Assembly: GCA_036245805.1 (NCBI GenBank)
Contig: BTRK01000001.1
Coordinates: 14,818,001-14,882,000, forward strand
Reading direction: 5' to 3'
Length of the DNA: 64,000 nucleotides
DNA from: Pristionchus mayeri
Lineage: Eukaryota; Nematoda; Chromadorea; Rhabditida; Neodiplogasteridae
This document shows, piece by piece, positions 21,060 to 33,301 of the stretch (its first letter is position 1; each line of letters begins with the position of its first letter). Both the position numbers and the translations under genes were made by a program. The notes below the pieces were generated by a model. That model saw only the letters and a program-made list of their open reading frames with translations. It did not search any database and had not been told where the DNA came from.

Positions 21060-24000
21060 ATTAATCGATCAATTAGTGATACAATAATGTAACTTGTGTA
21101 ATGAAAAAAAAACAATCAAGACAATGATAAAATCGTTTGAAAAGAGCTGTTTGTCCCATTCTTTGCGTACGTGCATCTTTCATCGATTGACTAGACACTT
21201 GTCTAAAGGGTCAGAATAGAGACTCAAACGAATGATCTACAATCATGATTATTCACCGGATTGAATTTGTACGGAAAATCGAATTCTTCAATCTCTTTAT
21301 TGTACTGTTTTGTTGTATTGCATTGTAAAAATGAAAATGTTTGATAAAAGAAATGGAAATGAGTGTCACAATATGCTAAATAGGTTTCCCTCATTGCATT
21401 AATGCAGAAACCACCGCGGCAAAATGTTAGTCCTCGGCGGGAATCGAACCTGTCCCTTTCCCACTCTCGTTGTCGCCGCTCTACAGATCGAACTAGAAAG
21501 AGGAGAAAGAGGTAGTGAGATAGTGTGCGCTGCGCAATCTTTTCGCAGCCATTTCCCTGAGCTATCAATTACAGTACCCGTGCGCGTATCTCCCTTGATC
21601 TTTGATCTCCGTTTTTCAAATTTTGGCTTTCTATTGTCGTTCAAGGAATAAATCCGGATATATCTTTAGTAGACGAAGTTCATTTTCCCTTTCCTCCTCC
21701 TTTAACATACATACAGGGTGGTGAAAACTAGATTCTGCACATGATCAGCCTGATGAACAGACTACGATAGTATTGATAGTAGGATGGTTCATGAGAACGA
21801 GATCATCTTCCTTAACAAAAATGTGCTCCAACTTTCCAATGTGAAATTTTCTTATAGGAGCGAGATTTGAGCTGCGAGTTCACAATGTATTTCGATTGTT
21901 TCACGTAGCTGCAATTCCATCCGCATTCGTCTTTCAAAAATACGCATAATTATAACCAATCAATAATCCGATGAACTATTCTCCATAACTACATCGAATT
22001 CAGCTGATTGCAGATTGTCTCATTGTACACTCGCGATTCGACGCATTTGATGCTAAATGAGATCGAAGTATTTGTTCATGGGATATGACGTAGAATGGCT
22101 ACGTTTTATTATCGCGATTGCACTCGGAAATTATTTTTATTATCACTTGCGAGATTAGAGCTACGGGCTTGCAATGTATTTCCATTGTTTCGCATCACAG
22201 TAATACTGCATCACGTGCGGCCCAACATAAAAATTTACAACACGATTTCTGAGAATTCAAAATATTAAGAGCTCTAGCCGAAAATTCGAATTCCTTCTGA
22301 CTTTGCCCATATGTTCCAACTCTTCCAACATTGAATCACTATCCAGAATCTCAATGCATTTCGGCGGGTCTAAATTCTTAAGGGACACAACATCGCATTT
22401 TATTTAATTCGTTGCGCTTCGATACAAAAATTCCAGCGAATGATGCGCTCTCCAGAGACATTTCCGCTTGTTGTTTAAAGAGCGTTCCTTAAGATTAATT
22501 GGCTAACGGAACTGCTGAATTGGCGTTGAATTGGGGAAAATACCAACTAACTCTTGCAGTTGTGAACAATTTCTACTTGCACTTGATTGATTCGGGTTGC
22601 TTCTGATTATTGAACAGTGTGCTTTGCGCAGCGATTCATCGCCGATTTTAACTGCTTAAAACATGCAGTACATTATTCATTCGTTGGTCCAGTAGACGAA
22701 TTTGATGGTACTTTGTTCTACGTCGAATGGCTTGGCAAAATTTTGCTGCACAAATTACACGTGTAACTTGTGTTTCACAAATGTTTCGTATGCATATAAT
22801 GATTTCTAGGTCAATAGTATGCACATGGTGTACTTTATTAATTTTAACTTCCCTTTAACGCTAAGCCCCGGTGCTCACGCAAGAATATTGTGACATTGAG
22901 CAATCTCAAGGTATATATCAGAAGAGAGATCGTAAATGAAGAGACTGATTCTGTTTCTTCCAATCTCCTCCGTCTTATCTCATCTCTTCTCTCGAGTCGA
23001 TCGCTGCTTCTTGCATGGTCGTCAGATGAGAGAACGAAGATAAGTAAATCTCTTTCGATTACGTAGTATATCATCGAATGATGTGATAAAGAAAATTATG
23101 AAAAAATAAAGAAATTTGATATAATTTGATGGGAAATTGTCGTAAGGATTGTTTTTTAAATTTTTATTTTCTTCCTATTCTAAAAGGTCCTCGCGCTGAT
23201 CGTTATTTTCCTTCCAACGCTGCTTGCTCGCTAATTATAAATTTAGTTCTGGGTAAAGCAATGATCCGTGGATAGCCGTTCGGCTTTTTTCACATTTGGG
23301 CAATTTATATTTGCACTTGCTAGATTTGAGGTGCACTATCGTTATAAAACACAAATGTTTCGGGAATGACAGTAGTCTGTTCACTCTCTGTAGAATACAT
23401 TAGTTGATTCATCGCGAGCATCATTGTGAGTGTCATCACCCGATTTATCAAATTTCGTTCCCAAATTCGCATCTTTACTGTATTCAACTGATTGTAGAAT
23501 CACAAGATGACGCAACGGTTGCTCCAGGATATCACCGATGACTGTGATTACAGACAAGGAGTTTAGAGGACTCTTTCTCTCGATTAAAATCATTCCATTA
23601 TACTGTTTTATTCGCCTTGATTTTGTGCATCTTGAGAGTAGCGGGTTTTTTAAGCTTCTGGAAAAGGCATATACTTGGTAGATTCGTGCTACTTGCTCAG
23701 AATGAATCGCGGTTTCTTCCGGCTCGATACTCGCAGCACTGATCCCTATGCAGAATAAATATATTGCAATATTTGATGACATTTGTGATGAGTTATCCAT
23801 CACTATATTTATTTAGCTTCATATCGGCCACCTCAGAGTTAATGTATTCTTCTCTTTGCAGGGCTTCCCTCTTTGCACGCGCGAGACCTCAGTAGATGCT
23901 CACATGGGTCAAATTCTGCCAATGGATAACGAGGCGAGTGCGGTTGTCTAGAATTATTTTATTATTAAAATAAATACAAACGACATTATTTCTGTATTTC

Positions 24001-24180
24001 ACACACGCAGCCCACATGAGAAGGAATTTATAGCCAAGAATAGCACAAAAATTTGGATAGGTCCCATATTCTGTGGATGATTCGGCATGTCATGAAACTC
24101 TCACTTTCAACAGATGAAATGTTCAGCTCGTCGTGCTCCTTTACATTGCTCACCTCACAGCGGGGTAAGGGTCCACGGCA
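21060..24180. other. Non-coding region of degenerate duplicated units
   Basis: A minus-strand tRNA-like relic lies at about 21424-21500. Copies of the recurrent GAGCTGCGAGTTCACAATGT core occur near 21862 and 22148, and 21720-22120 is paralogous to 48290-48690. Sequence at 23830-24010 recurs at about 47480-47580, 59690-59780 and 60770-60890. The minus-strand open frame at 23381-23803 has no recognisable domain, and its start lies in repeated sequence. Confidence 0.45.
21424..21500 (-). other. tRNA-derived relic
   Basis: The minus strand reads TAGTTCGATCTGTAGAGCGG, similar to an A box (TAGCTCAGTNGGTAGAGC), and about 35 bases later CAGGTTCGATTCCCGCC, a B box. The acceptor stem ends do not pair, so a working tRNA is unlikely; a tRNA-derived SINE head or pseudogene fits better. 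Confidence 0.4.
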
Positions 24181-24189
24181 ACCTCTATT

Positions 24190-27155
24190 GCTACGAGTGT
24201 TGTGCTAACGAGCTAAACGCTCACGCAGTACATGGGCCTTGCAAACTGATGTGTACGGGCGGCCCCAACTAAACCCTAGCTCGGATAAGTTAGGGTAAAC
24301 AGAGCACCAAACTGGCTGCGACAAGTCCCCCCACCCGCCCGAGTCCTCCGCGCCCCCTCCCTGCCCGTGTACGATGTCGCTCGGTGCATAGGGGGCAGGG
24401 CGATCCAATCTCGGAGCCCTCAGGACATCTTTCTGGACCCACCGACCACCCCCGAACCCCCCGTCACGACCAGGACTTCCGAGTATGCACCCTCAACGGC
24501 CGCACCATTGCATCCGAGGCTTCCATCGCCACCCTAGAACAGTCGTTCGAAGGGATTCGCTACGATGTAGTGTGCCTCCAGGAGACCAAGTCACTGACTC
24601 TCGTCGAACGTACCCTCACTGAAGGCGCCCGACTCATCCTCGGACCTAAGGTGACTGGGAAAAACGTAGGCGGAGTTGGTTTCCTCATCCACCCGCGTCT
24701 CGTCCCCTCCATCCTCTCCTCCACCGTCCACTCCCCCCGTATCGCCGTCCTCCGCATTCGAATCGGCAGATCTTCTATCTCCGTCTTCTAAGTCTACGCC
24801 CCCACTTCGGCAGCCAAATTGGAAGAGCGGGAATCCTTCTTCGAGGAGGTAGCCGCAGTCTACAGTGGAGAGAAGTCATTCTACCGTATCATCGGAGGAG
24901 ATCTCAATCTGCGAGCCGGCCCAAGGAGAGACGGTGACTTCCGCACCGGCCCCTTCGTCAGCGACCCCAACGGAGATCCGGATGACCTACTCAGAGACTT
25001 CCTCTCTCGCACGCGCTCCTTCCATGCCAATTCCTTCTTCCAGAAGAAGTCGAGTAGGCGATGGACATGGGAGTCTGCGGGAGAAGCCAGAAAGACCCGT
25101 CTCGAGTTAGACCACTTCATCACAAATCGCCGCTGGATGGCCCAAGAAGTTTCGGTCGTGAGTGGATTCACATTCCCCTCCGACCACAGACTCGTCCGTG
25201 CACGGATTCGCCTGGATGTGAAGATTGAGAAGAGCTGGAGATACTCTAAGAGGAAGACGCCCCGTCCCGATATTGATCCCCTTCGATACGAGGAAGCCAT
25301 CCGCAAGTACGAATGGAGAACGGACCCCGATCCCTCGAAGGACTACTCCCTCTTAGCCACTGGGCTGAAGGAGTGCTCCCGAAGAGCGGAAATCCCTCCC
25401 GTCCCTCCTCCTCCTCGCCTCTCAGAGAAGTCTCGCTTCTGGATCCAGAGAAGAGGACAATGCAACCGAGACCCTACATGCTCTACCTTCGAGAAGGTGA
25501 TGGCACATCGGACGTGCCAGGCCTCAGTCAAGTTGGACCTCAAGGAGCACCGCAAGAGAGTTTTGCTGAAGGCCGCCGAAGAGAAGAGATCACTCAAGAA
25601 GGCGAAGCAGTCTCTCCACCAGGGACGAACGCCGATGGACGCAGTGCTGGGCCGAGATGGAGAGCCGATTACGAACCGCTCAGCGATGGAGCATAGCATT
25701 CAGGAGTTCTACTCGGACCTGTTTCGATCGGACACCCAAGTTCCCCGCTGCCCTACCCCTCCGCCAACCACTCCACTGGCCATTCTCCCATCGGAGATTC
25801 GTTCCGCCATATCCCGGACGAAGAAGGATGGAGCACTCGGCCCCGACAGGATCAGCACAGCCATGCTTCGCAACGGTGGTCCCCCTCTCCACTTTCTCCT
25901 TGCCGGCCGATTTAGCCGCTACTTCGCCAACATGGACTTCCCCAGCCAGTGGAAAGGGTCGAACTCCATCCTCATCCACAAGAAAGGAGACCACGCCGAC
26001 CTCAACAACTTCCGCCCGATCGCCCTTCTTTCCATTCCATACAAGCTCTTCACAAAGGTGCTTGTTACGCGAATGGAACGGACGTTGGACGATGCTCAGC
26101 CAGTTGAGCAAGCAGGATTCCGCCGCCGGTTTGGATGCATCGACCATATCCACACCTTGTCCACCATCATCGAACACCATCGAGAATTCTACCTTCCACT
26201 CGGCCTAGTCTTTGTCGACTACTGCAAGGCCTTCGACAGCGTGGAGGTGCCGGCAGTGCTCAATGCCCTTGCCCGATCTGGAGTCGGCTCTTCCTACGTA
26301 CAGTGCCTCGAGTCGCTGAATTCCGGTTGCTACACCGAGATGAAGCCATTCGACCGGCCTGTTCGCATTCCAATCGGCAAGCCGAGACAGGAGAGAAGAT
26401 AGGTCTCTCCATCAACCGAAAGAAGACCCAATTGATGAAGAACGAGTGGTGTCCCGGCCCCGCCATCTCCCTCCACGGTGACCCACTCGAGGAGACGGAC
26501 TCATACGTGTACCTCGGACGTGAGCTCCGTTGTGACGGATCCCTACGGACGGAGCTTCTGAGGAGGAAGAGAGCAGCCTGGGCCGCCTTCGGGAGCATCA
26601 GAGAGGTCACATCGCAACTCCAAGAAGCGAAGCTACGCGCCTCTCTCTTCGACTCTCACGTCCTTCCAGCCCTCTGCTATGCTGCCGAAACTTGGCCTCT
26701 AACGACGACAGTCCTCTCCTTCGTGCAGACTACTCATCGTGCTCTGGAGAGGTCACTTGTCGGGACGAGCCTTCACACGATGCGAGAAGCGAACCGAAGC
26801 AGCGAAGATATCCGACGCCTCTCCCTCCTCACCGACCCAGTCGACTACATCAGGAGAGCGAAGCATCGCTGGGCTGGACACGTACTGAGACGAGACGACG
26901 ATCGATGGTCTACGAGAGTCACGCAGTGGTTCCCTCCTCCCGATCTCACTCGCCCACAAGTAAGACCACCCGCCAGATGGAGAGATTCGATCGAGGAGTA
27001 CGCGAAGATGCCCTACAGCACCGGACGATCCACCAGATCTTCCGCTACGAGAGCACCCTACCGCCATTGGACCACGCGGGCACGCGATAGAGAAGACTGG
27101 CGGACTTGTGATCCACGCGGCACCGGCCGTTGAAGATGGATCTTCTAAGTATCTA
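24190..27155 (+). mobile_element. Dead RTE-like non-LTR retrotransposon
   Basis: The coding body starts near 24384, and its 3' end is an imperfect TATCTAAGTAAGTA tail at about 27140-27157. One reading frame encodes an AP-type endonuclease followed by a reverse transcriptase. Damage: an in-frame TAA at 24790-24792 just before VYAPTS; a deletion near 26370 that fuses the middle of the reverse transcriptase to its thumb and removes the RQGD and YADD boxes; and a resulting frame change. The 3' part to 27133 retains the C-terminal KHRWAGHVLRRDDD-type region. It cannot make active reverse transcriptase. Confidence 0.9.
24384..27133 (+). pseudogene. Endonuclease/reverse transcriptase of RTE element, broken
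   Basis: Endonuclease motifs: CLQETKS, IGGDLNLR, the WTW patch, LELDHF and SDHRLVRARI. Reverse transcriptase motifs: KKGDHADLNNFRPIALLSI, QAGFRRRFGCIDHIHTL and LVFVDYCKAFDSVE. The reading then jumps to a downstream frame at IGLSINRKKTQL and DSYVYLGRELR. The catalytic YADD segment lies in the deleted part. The nonsense codon splits the endonuclease after residue 135 of the first frame. Relative to the intact RTE copy at 53.6 kb the sequences are clearly diverged, so this is a different RTE family rather than a recent copy. Confidence 0.88.
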
Positions 27156-27157
27156 AG

Positions 27158-27562
27158 TAAGTATTCTGACGTTGAGTAGTGAGAGGATTTAATCAGTCTC
27201 CTAGTTGCTACATTGATTCTTGTGATGGACTCCCATCTCTACCTCCGAGCAGTTTTACTTCATTACTACCGTCTTGGCCGATCCGTGAAGGAGGCCCACT
27301 CTGCCCTGGCCCAGTCGGAAGGAGCTGACGCCCCCTCCATAACCTTCTGATATAAGTGGTTCTCCCGCTTCAAGAAAGGGGAGTTTGGTCTCGATGATCA
27401 ACCCCGCTCTGGACGCCCTCCCTCCCTCGATCAACCTCTCGTTCTCCGCACACTGAAGCGCAAGCCCATGGCCAGTGTGCGTGAGTTGAAGAAGGATACT
27501 GGTACTCCCAGATCAACGGTGTCCGATATCCTCCATCGATCTGGGAAGAAGCCGAAACTCCC
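27158..27562 (+). pseudogene. Mariner transposase N-terminal fragment
   Basis: An ATG at 27225 opens a reading MDSHLYLRAVLLHYYRLGRS containing the helix-turn-helix DNA-binding region typical of mariner (YKWFSRFKKGEFGLDDQPRS, then STVSDILHRSGKK). A TGA at 27348-27350 replaces a codon that in the family is Trp. Similarity stops at about 27560, before any DDD catalytic residue. The 5' flank (27161-27190, GACGTTGAGTAGTGAGAGGA) matches, inverted, the 5' internal end of the mariner copy at 37.4-38.5 kb, so both come from one family. It abuts the tail of the dead RTE element. Confidence 0.85.
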
Positions 27563-27569
27563 ACAAGTG

Positions 27570-28540
27570 ATTCAAAAAATCCAAAATCATTTTCTAAAAA
27601 TCCTAAATCGATCGAAAAATCGTCCTACAGTAATTAGCGTTACGGTAGGATACTTCAAAACAATTTTTATTATGGATTTAGGATTTTTAGAAAAATGTTT
27701 GACCCAAGGAACTAGATCTGACCCAAGGAACTGGGTTACGGTAGTCAGTTGGGTACTGTACAATCGATCGTTCACGACACCAGACCGATTGTGCACGTCA
27801 CCAGGACATCTTAAAAATAAAGTTAGTACGCGATTGTCGGGGTTACGGTAGTGGGATACGGTATATGGTGGTACTGTACTGTCGATTGGTTACGGTACTT
27901 TGACTTTTTAATTAGGGTACGATGTTTTCAATTTTTGAAAAAAAATCAGTTTGCGGTAATAGGGGTTACGGTAGCTATATACGGTATCATGAAGTATTGT
28001 ACTATCGATTGGTACAGTACTTAATCTTGACCTACCCATGACCTACCATCGATTTTTCGATCATGACCCCCTATACGTCTATGAGTGCTGCCTCACTTAA
28101 AAAGTGAGGCAGCGCTCATCCATGAATAGGGGGTCATGGGGGTCGCCGGCGGCGTGGGCAACTATGCCCATGATAGATGCTGTAGGAACAAGAAACTAAT
28201 TTTTAAATACAATTTTCAAAATTAAGTCAGTTCACGATAGCTAGTGAGGGTACTGTACTCAGTTTACTGTAAGCATGCTATAGTACGACAGTGAGGTAGT
28301 TTTCCCTTACCCGCCATCTACCGACTATTTTTCCACTTTTTGGTGTGCGTTCAGTGCTCAGATTACGGTAGCCGACAAATATAAGTTGGGCAACTGTAGA
28401 TTATGAAGGTTATGGCACCTTAGGTCTATCTTCCACGACTAAGGTTTCCCGACACCACCTGCGAAAAAAACCATGAACCCGGGTTCATGGTCGCTAGGTC
28501 GCCGGCGGCGTGGACAGCTATGACGGGGAATGCTCTCTGG
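27570..28540. repeat. TACGGTA/TACTGTA-rich repeat domain
   Basis: Three degenerate units of about 120 bp (near 27722, 27838 and 27960) share GGTTACGGTAG, a TACTGTAC and an ATCGATTGGT or ATCGATCGTT block. A hairpin at 27586-27608/27672-27696 carries CTAAAAATCCTAAATC arms. A GGTCGCCGGCGGCGTGG block occurs at about 28141 and again at about 28498, and a reverse relative lies near 1885. No gene is visible. Confidence 0.7.
28062..28137. repeat. Strong hairpin, CATGACCCCCTAT arms
   Basis: CATGACCCCCTAT and ATGAGTGCTGCCTCACTT on the left pair with AAGTGAGGCAGCGCTCAT and ATAGGGGGTCATG on the right. The arms total more than 30 bp with one short internal mismatch loop and almost no terminal loop. The same CATGACCCCCTATTCATGA end recurs singly near 1897, so it is a dispersed element. 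Confidence 0.85.
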
Positions 28541-28544
28541 GAGA

Positions 28545-31420
28545 ATTCCTTTCAGATATTGAATACATTAAAACGATACAATAATTCTCGTTGCTATCTG
28601 AATATAGAAGGTTGTTGCAACTAACTCTCCATATTAGGCAGCAGCATAGCAATATTGTCGAAAATGATAGGATATTGCCTTTGGAAAATTTTTTATCCGA
28701 ACATGTGAGATTCGAGCTAACGATGTATTTTCATTGTTTCGCATGGCAGCAATTTTGGTAACCTGTCAATCTTAAAATTACCATATTTAACGTTTTGGAA
28801 TTTTAAAAATCTTAATAATTTTCGGAGACCATTCATTTCCACGGCCCAGTCACACATAGTGGAATTTGCGCCCGAGAGTAACAATTTTTAGTGTGACTTT
28901 TGATTCTCATCCACTTGTCGAAAACCGAAGTAATCCTTATGAGCAATATTTCTTGCAGCTCATTCCATCTATAAATAAGAAAAGAAAACAAGTCCTCTCA
29001 AGCATTGCATGAGCTAGTTTTCTAAGGATTTTCATCGATCTTTGTAGTTTTTCCGTCAATAATTACGTGGTACGCACTTGAACGACGTTATAAATAGCAC
29101 CTCTCTTGTCACATAGTCATGCGTGCCACTCTTCTTGTCTGGCGATAGAGCGATACTTCAGTAAGAATAACTTTGTTGGATCACGTTTCAAGCCTGTTCA
29201 AGGTGTATTGATGCACTTCTATTGATGCAGACTACTCTATTACTTTCAGACCTCAATTATCTCATATTCTCACTTGAATGGGTCGTCGATTCCAATCGAA
29301 GCACCAATATCATAATTTAACACTTTTTTCTCGTCTTTCAAAGAATGTAATAAAATGTCGAATTTTGGGGACAATAGTGTTGATCTAGGATCGACAATAT
29401 GTGTCCATTGTCATCACCATAGAGTAACCGTGGTCAAATAGTCAGGCGAGCGAAGAGATAAACAGTCGCGCATGACTTGCGATATTATTATATGGAAATT
29501 AAATCGATGATTCATACGTCTGATGTAGTTACAATTGGAGAATATTTATCGACAGTTGCTACATTCGGTGAGATTGAGGTTGCACACTTCCTATGAATCA
29601 CGATAGTCACGCGGCACTACGATTGTTTGCACCTTTCCTTTTTGAATAGATTCAATTTCAATACAATAAAATGATCCTCAATGGACATCATGACGATGGA
29701 ATGATGCGAGTCTCAAAACCACTTGAAATTACTGTCGACGGAGATGAACGTGGATGATGATTTCAGGGCAAGACGACAAGATCACTCTATTGATTGCACA
29801 CACTCTTTCGTAGGGCATTGAGAAAAGGTAATACGATTCTTGATCGAGGGCGTCTGGTAATAAAAAGCCGTTTTAGAGAAAGATAAAACCATAGACAAAA
29901 TGAGCTGTTTCTCATAGTATGCGTTATGAGTTTCACGAATGTTTCATAACCGACCGTTGGCGAATCTTTTAATAATTCGATTGCATGTGGCGAGAACAAC
30001 AAATCATTTAGAGTGGGGGAAAACTGAGATTTGCGGGTTGGATGAAAGAAGTGTACGAGCTTAAATTTGCCAAAATATAATACAATGGAGATTGAAATTT
30101 CACGATTCCCACTGTCTCTTTTTTCAGATGGTGGTCTCCTCGATTTGATGGACCGATCGGTGAGACCAGAAAGTGGAAAAGACTCTCTCGATCTGATTCT
30201 CAGGAAATGAATAGAATATGGTAAATGCAGCAGCATTATCATTCACTTAAGGATGATTGTGACCACAGTCGCAAGGTGAGGGAAGATTAGCCAGTAACAG
30301 CATATGGACATTCACAGACTTTGATATGAGTATGGCTCGTGAAAGGCAGTGAGCACGATCGGCAATCTTACCGGAAATGTGCGCCAACAGCTAATATTGT
30401 GGAAGATGATTGACTATTATCATTGAATAAATTGCTACTAGGGAGATTCGAGCGGCGTACACGCAATTTATTTTCAATTGTTTGGCATCGCACCAATTCT
30501 TATTTCAGATTTAATTATTAGGTTGAGTAGAAAGTCATGTCGCATTTTGAGGGCACATTTCAATACTTTCGTTCTCATTTCTTTGTCAAAAGCTGAAGCC
30601 CTATTTTTCAAGTTAATGAGGTACGCAAGGGGACATTTTAGATATGATTTAGATTTGGTAATCACTGCCTGTCTAAACGAGTTAAATCTAAAAGTCCGTC
30701 AACGAGGGTTCATGTTTGCATGATATAATGATGTTCTTATTTATTTCTACTTTGACAACGAAGGTAGGTAAACATCAAATAGGGCATCCATATCAGGGAC
30801 TTGTCCCTTCGCTACCGCTGTGCGAAGTTGGTTAGATACAGACTTCAATAAGTGGTTTAATCTAATTGATTAGATTCAGTCTGATGAATCTACATCGTCA
30901 GTCGTTAAGCGCCCTCTTTTAAAATCAGGCAATATCCTCAACCGCACTATGCGCAATCTCAACATCACTATTGGGGGTAACTATTCCATCATCAACCATG
31001 GGCTTTAATTGTTTCGAAGCATGTGAAAATATGAAAAATATTTTCACGGCTGAAACATTGATTCTCACCATATCACAATGATGAATGTGTCTCTGACTTT
31101 GTCTCTTCTCCGAGGCAGTTTCATTTAATCGAAACAAGTGAGATTAGCGTTCTTCAATTGCTATGTATCGAGAAAGTTCGGGAGAACCGTAATTGATCCT
31201 TCCCCCCTCTTTCAATGAATTCATAATTTCTGCAATTGTCATCGTGAGAGACGCATCTCCAAACAATTGGTGCTTAATGTATCCGACTGTTGATGCTTCT
31301 CTCTGATCACGAGAAATTCGACGCTCAATGGGATTAACGTGGAAGTGGTCATCAACAAAGAGGTATGATTCTCTTGATTACAAATAATCTCTCCCAAATT
31401 CTCTCATCTGACTGGTAATA
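28545..31420. other. Non-coding degenerate duplicated units
   Basis: It includes copies of the recurrent 58-bp core near 28706 and 30440. A unit at 29820-30300 is related to 34960-35150 and 51420-51620. Open frames at 29787-30242 and 30925-31137 on the minus strand show no domain and are not conserved as frames in the paralogous units. I do not call a gene. Confidence 0.45.
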
Positions 31421-31422
31421 TA

Positions 31423-33299
31423 TCACGGGTATCATGAGTCAGTGGGGGAAAACACCATCGCATGGGAACAATTTTCGAATTTTATTTTTTGTTTTGCTTC
31501 ATATTACGGTGGTAGGATACACTAGAACCAACTTCTCGAAAAATCTAGGCCACAGGTCCCAGAGCCGGCTTTTAGGAATTTTCCGGTTTTGTGTCCGGCC
31601 CTACTGTATTTCAGCTCTCAGATGAGCTACAGATGTGGCAAAGATCTCAAAATGTGCGGAAAAATATTATAAGAAACTTTTATGTTTCGACTTAAGAGAT
31701 ATAACCAAAGATAAAAAGTGTAAGCTCAAAAAACCGGATTTTTTGAACAATATAAAAAATTGCAGCATTTTTGGGAGTATGCGTTTCAAGATTTTTTATT
31801 GCAGAAAAAGAAAGCTTAAGTCCACATACGTATAAGAAAAATATAGGAAGGGTGACTTGAGGGTGGATTACGTTCACAGTATGCCGACGAATGTGGGCAT
31901 GTGGGAGTTCGCCAAGTGAAACTTGACAATATCTTCCAGTCTTTAACGAAACCGAATCCATTGAAACGGATTTTTCACATTTCATGACAAGTGGAGTTTG
32001 ATAGCGTTGAGAACTCCATAGCTTAGCTCATTCTGAAAAATCGACTTTTCCCACCTCTAAATTTAGCAATTTTGCGTCGTGATAAGTCCATTTATTCAAA
32101 CCTGATCTTGCTGAATTACTGTTAACTTTGCAGTGGGTACTGTCATTAATAAAATATTCACTCCTAGCGATCAGCCTGCAAACATATGCTTGAGATATTT
32201 TTCCACGAAAACGAACTTGCACATGTCTCGATTTGGAAAGGTACATTGTCAGTATTGAACAGATTTGTGTTTGAAAAAAAAATATTTGGAGGAAATAAGC
32301 CAGAAAATACTAATACGAATGTATATCTAAGTGAATAAACAAAATCGATATTTTCGAATCTGAGATTTTTCGAATTTTCAAAACACAATATAATTAGCAA
32401 CTTTTTCGCCTTATTCTAACTTAATTACGCCAAACAATTTTGTTCAAACACAAATCTGTTCAATACTGACAATGTACCTTTCCAAATCGAGACATGTGCA
32501 AGTTCGACATCACTGATCTGAAGTTTTCATGGAAAAATATCTCAAACATATGTTGGCATGCTGATCGCTAGGAGTGAATATTTTACTAATGAGAGTACCC
32601 ACTGTAAAGGTCACAGTAATTCTACAAGATCAGGTTTGAATAAATGGACTTATCACGACGCAAAATTGCTAAATGTAGAGGTGGGAAAAGTCGATTTTTC
32701 AAAATTAGCAAAGCTATGGAATTCTTTACGCCATCAAACTCCACTTGTCATGAAATGTGAAAAATCCGGTTCAATGGATAGATTTCGTTAAAGACTGGAA
32801 GATATTGTCAAGTTACACTTGGTGAACTCCCACATGCCCACATTCGTCGGGTTACTGTGAACGTAATCCACCCTCAAGTCACCCTTCCTATATTTTTCTT
32901 ATACGTATGTGGACTCAAGCTTTCTTTTTCTGCAATAAAAAATCTTGAAACGCATACTCCCAAAAATGCTGCAATTTTTTAAATTGTTCAAAACCCGATT
33001 TTTTGCGCGTACATTTTTTATCTTTGATTCTATCTCTTAAGTCGAAACATAAAAGTTTCTTATAATATTTTTCCGCACATTTTGAGATCTTTGCCACATC
33101 TGTAGCTCTTCTGGGAGCTGAAATACAGTAGTTCCGGGTACAAAACCGGAAAATTCCTAAAAGCCGGCTCTGGGACCTGTGGCCTAGATTTTTCGAGAAG
33201 TTGGTTCTAGTGTATCCTACCACCGTTATATGAAGCAAAACAAAAAATAAAATTCTAAAATTGTTCCCGCACACCTCCACTGACTCGTGATACGTGTGA
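31423..33299. mobile_element. Palindromic element, 1.9 kb, TA target
   Basis: The ends read TCACGGGTATCATGAGTCAG and, inverted, TCACACGTATCACGAGTCAG, each flanked by TA (31421-31422 and 33300-33301). The arms mirror each other over about 850 bp to a centre near 32.37 kb. Open frames on both strands read the same arm (GYTRTNFSKNLGHRSQSRLL), so they are a symmetry effect, not a gene. TA duplication suggests the Tc1/mariner superfamily; no transposase is present. Confidence 0.8.
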
Positions 33300-33301
33300 T
33301 A

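Noticed and set aside
23381..23803. 140-codon minus-strand frame
   Set aside because: Not conserved as a frame in paralogous units and no recognised domain.
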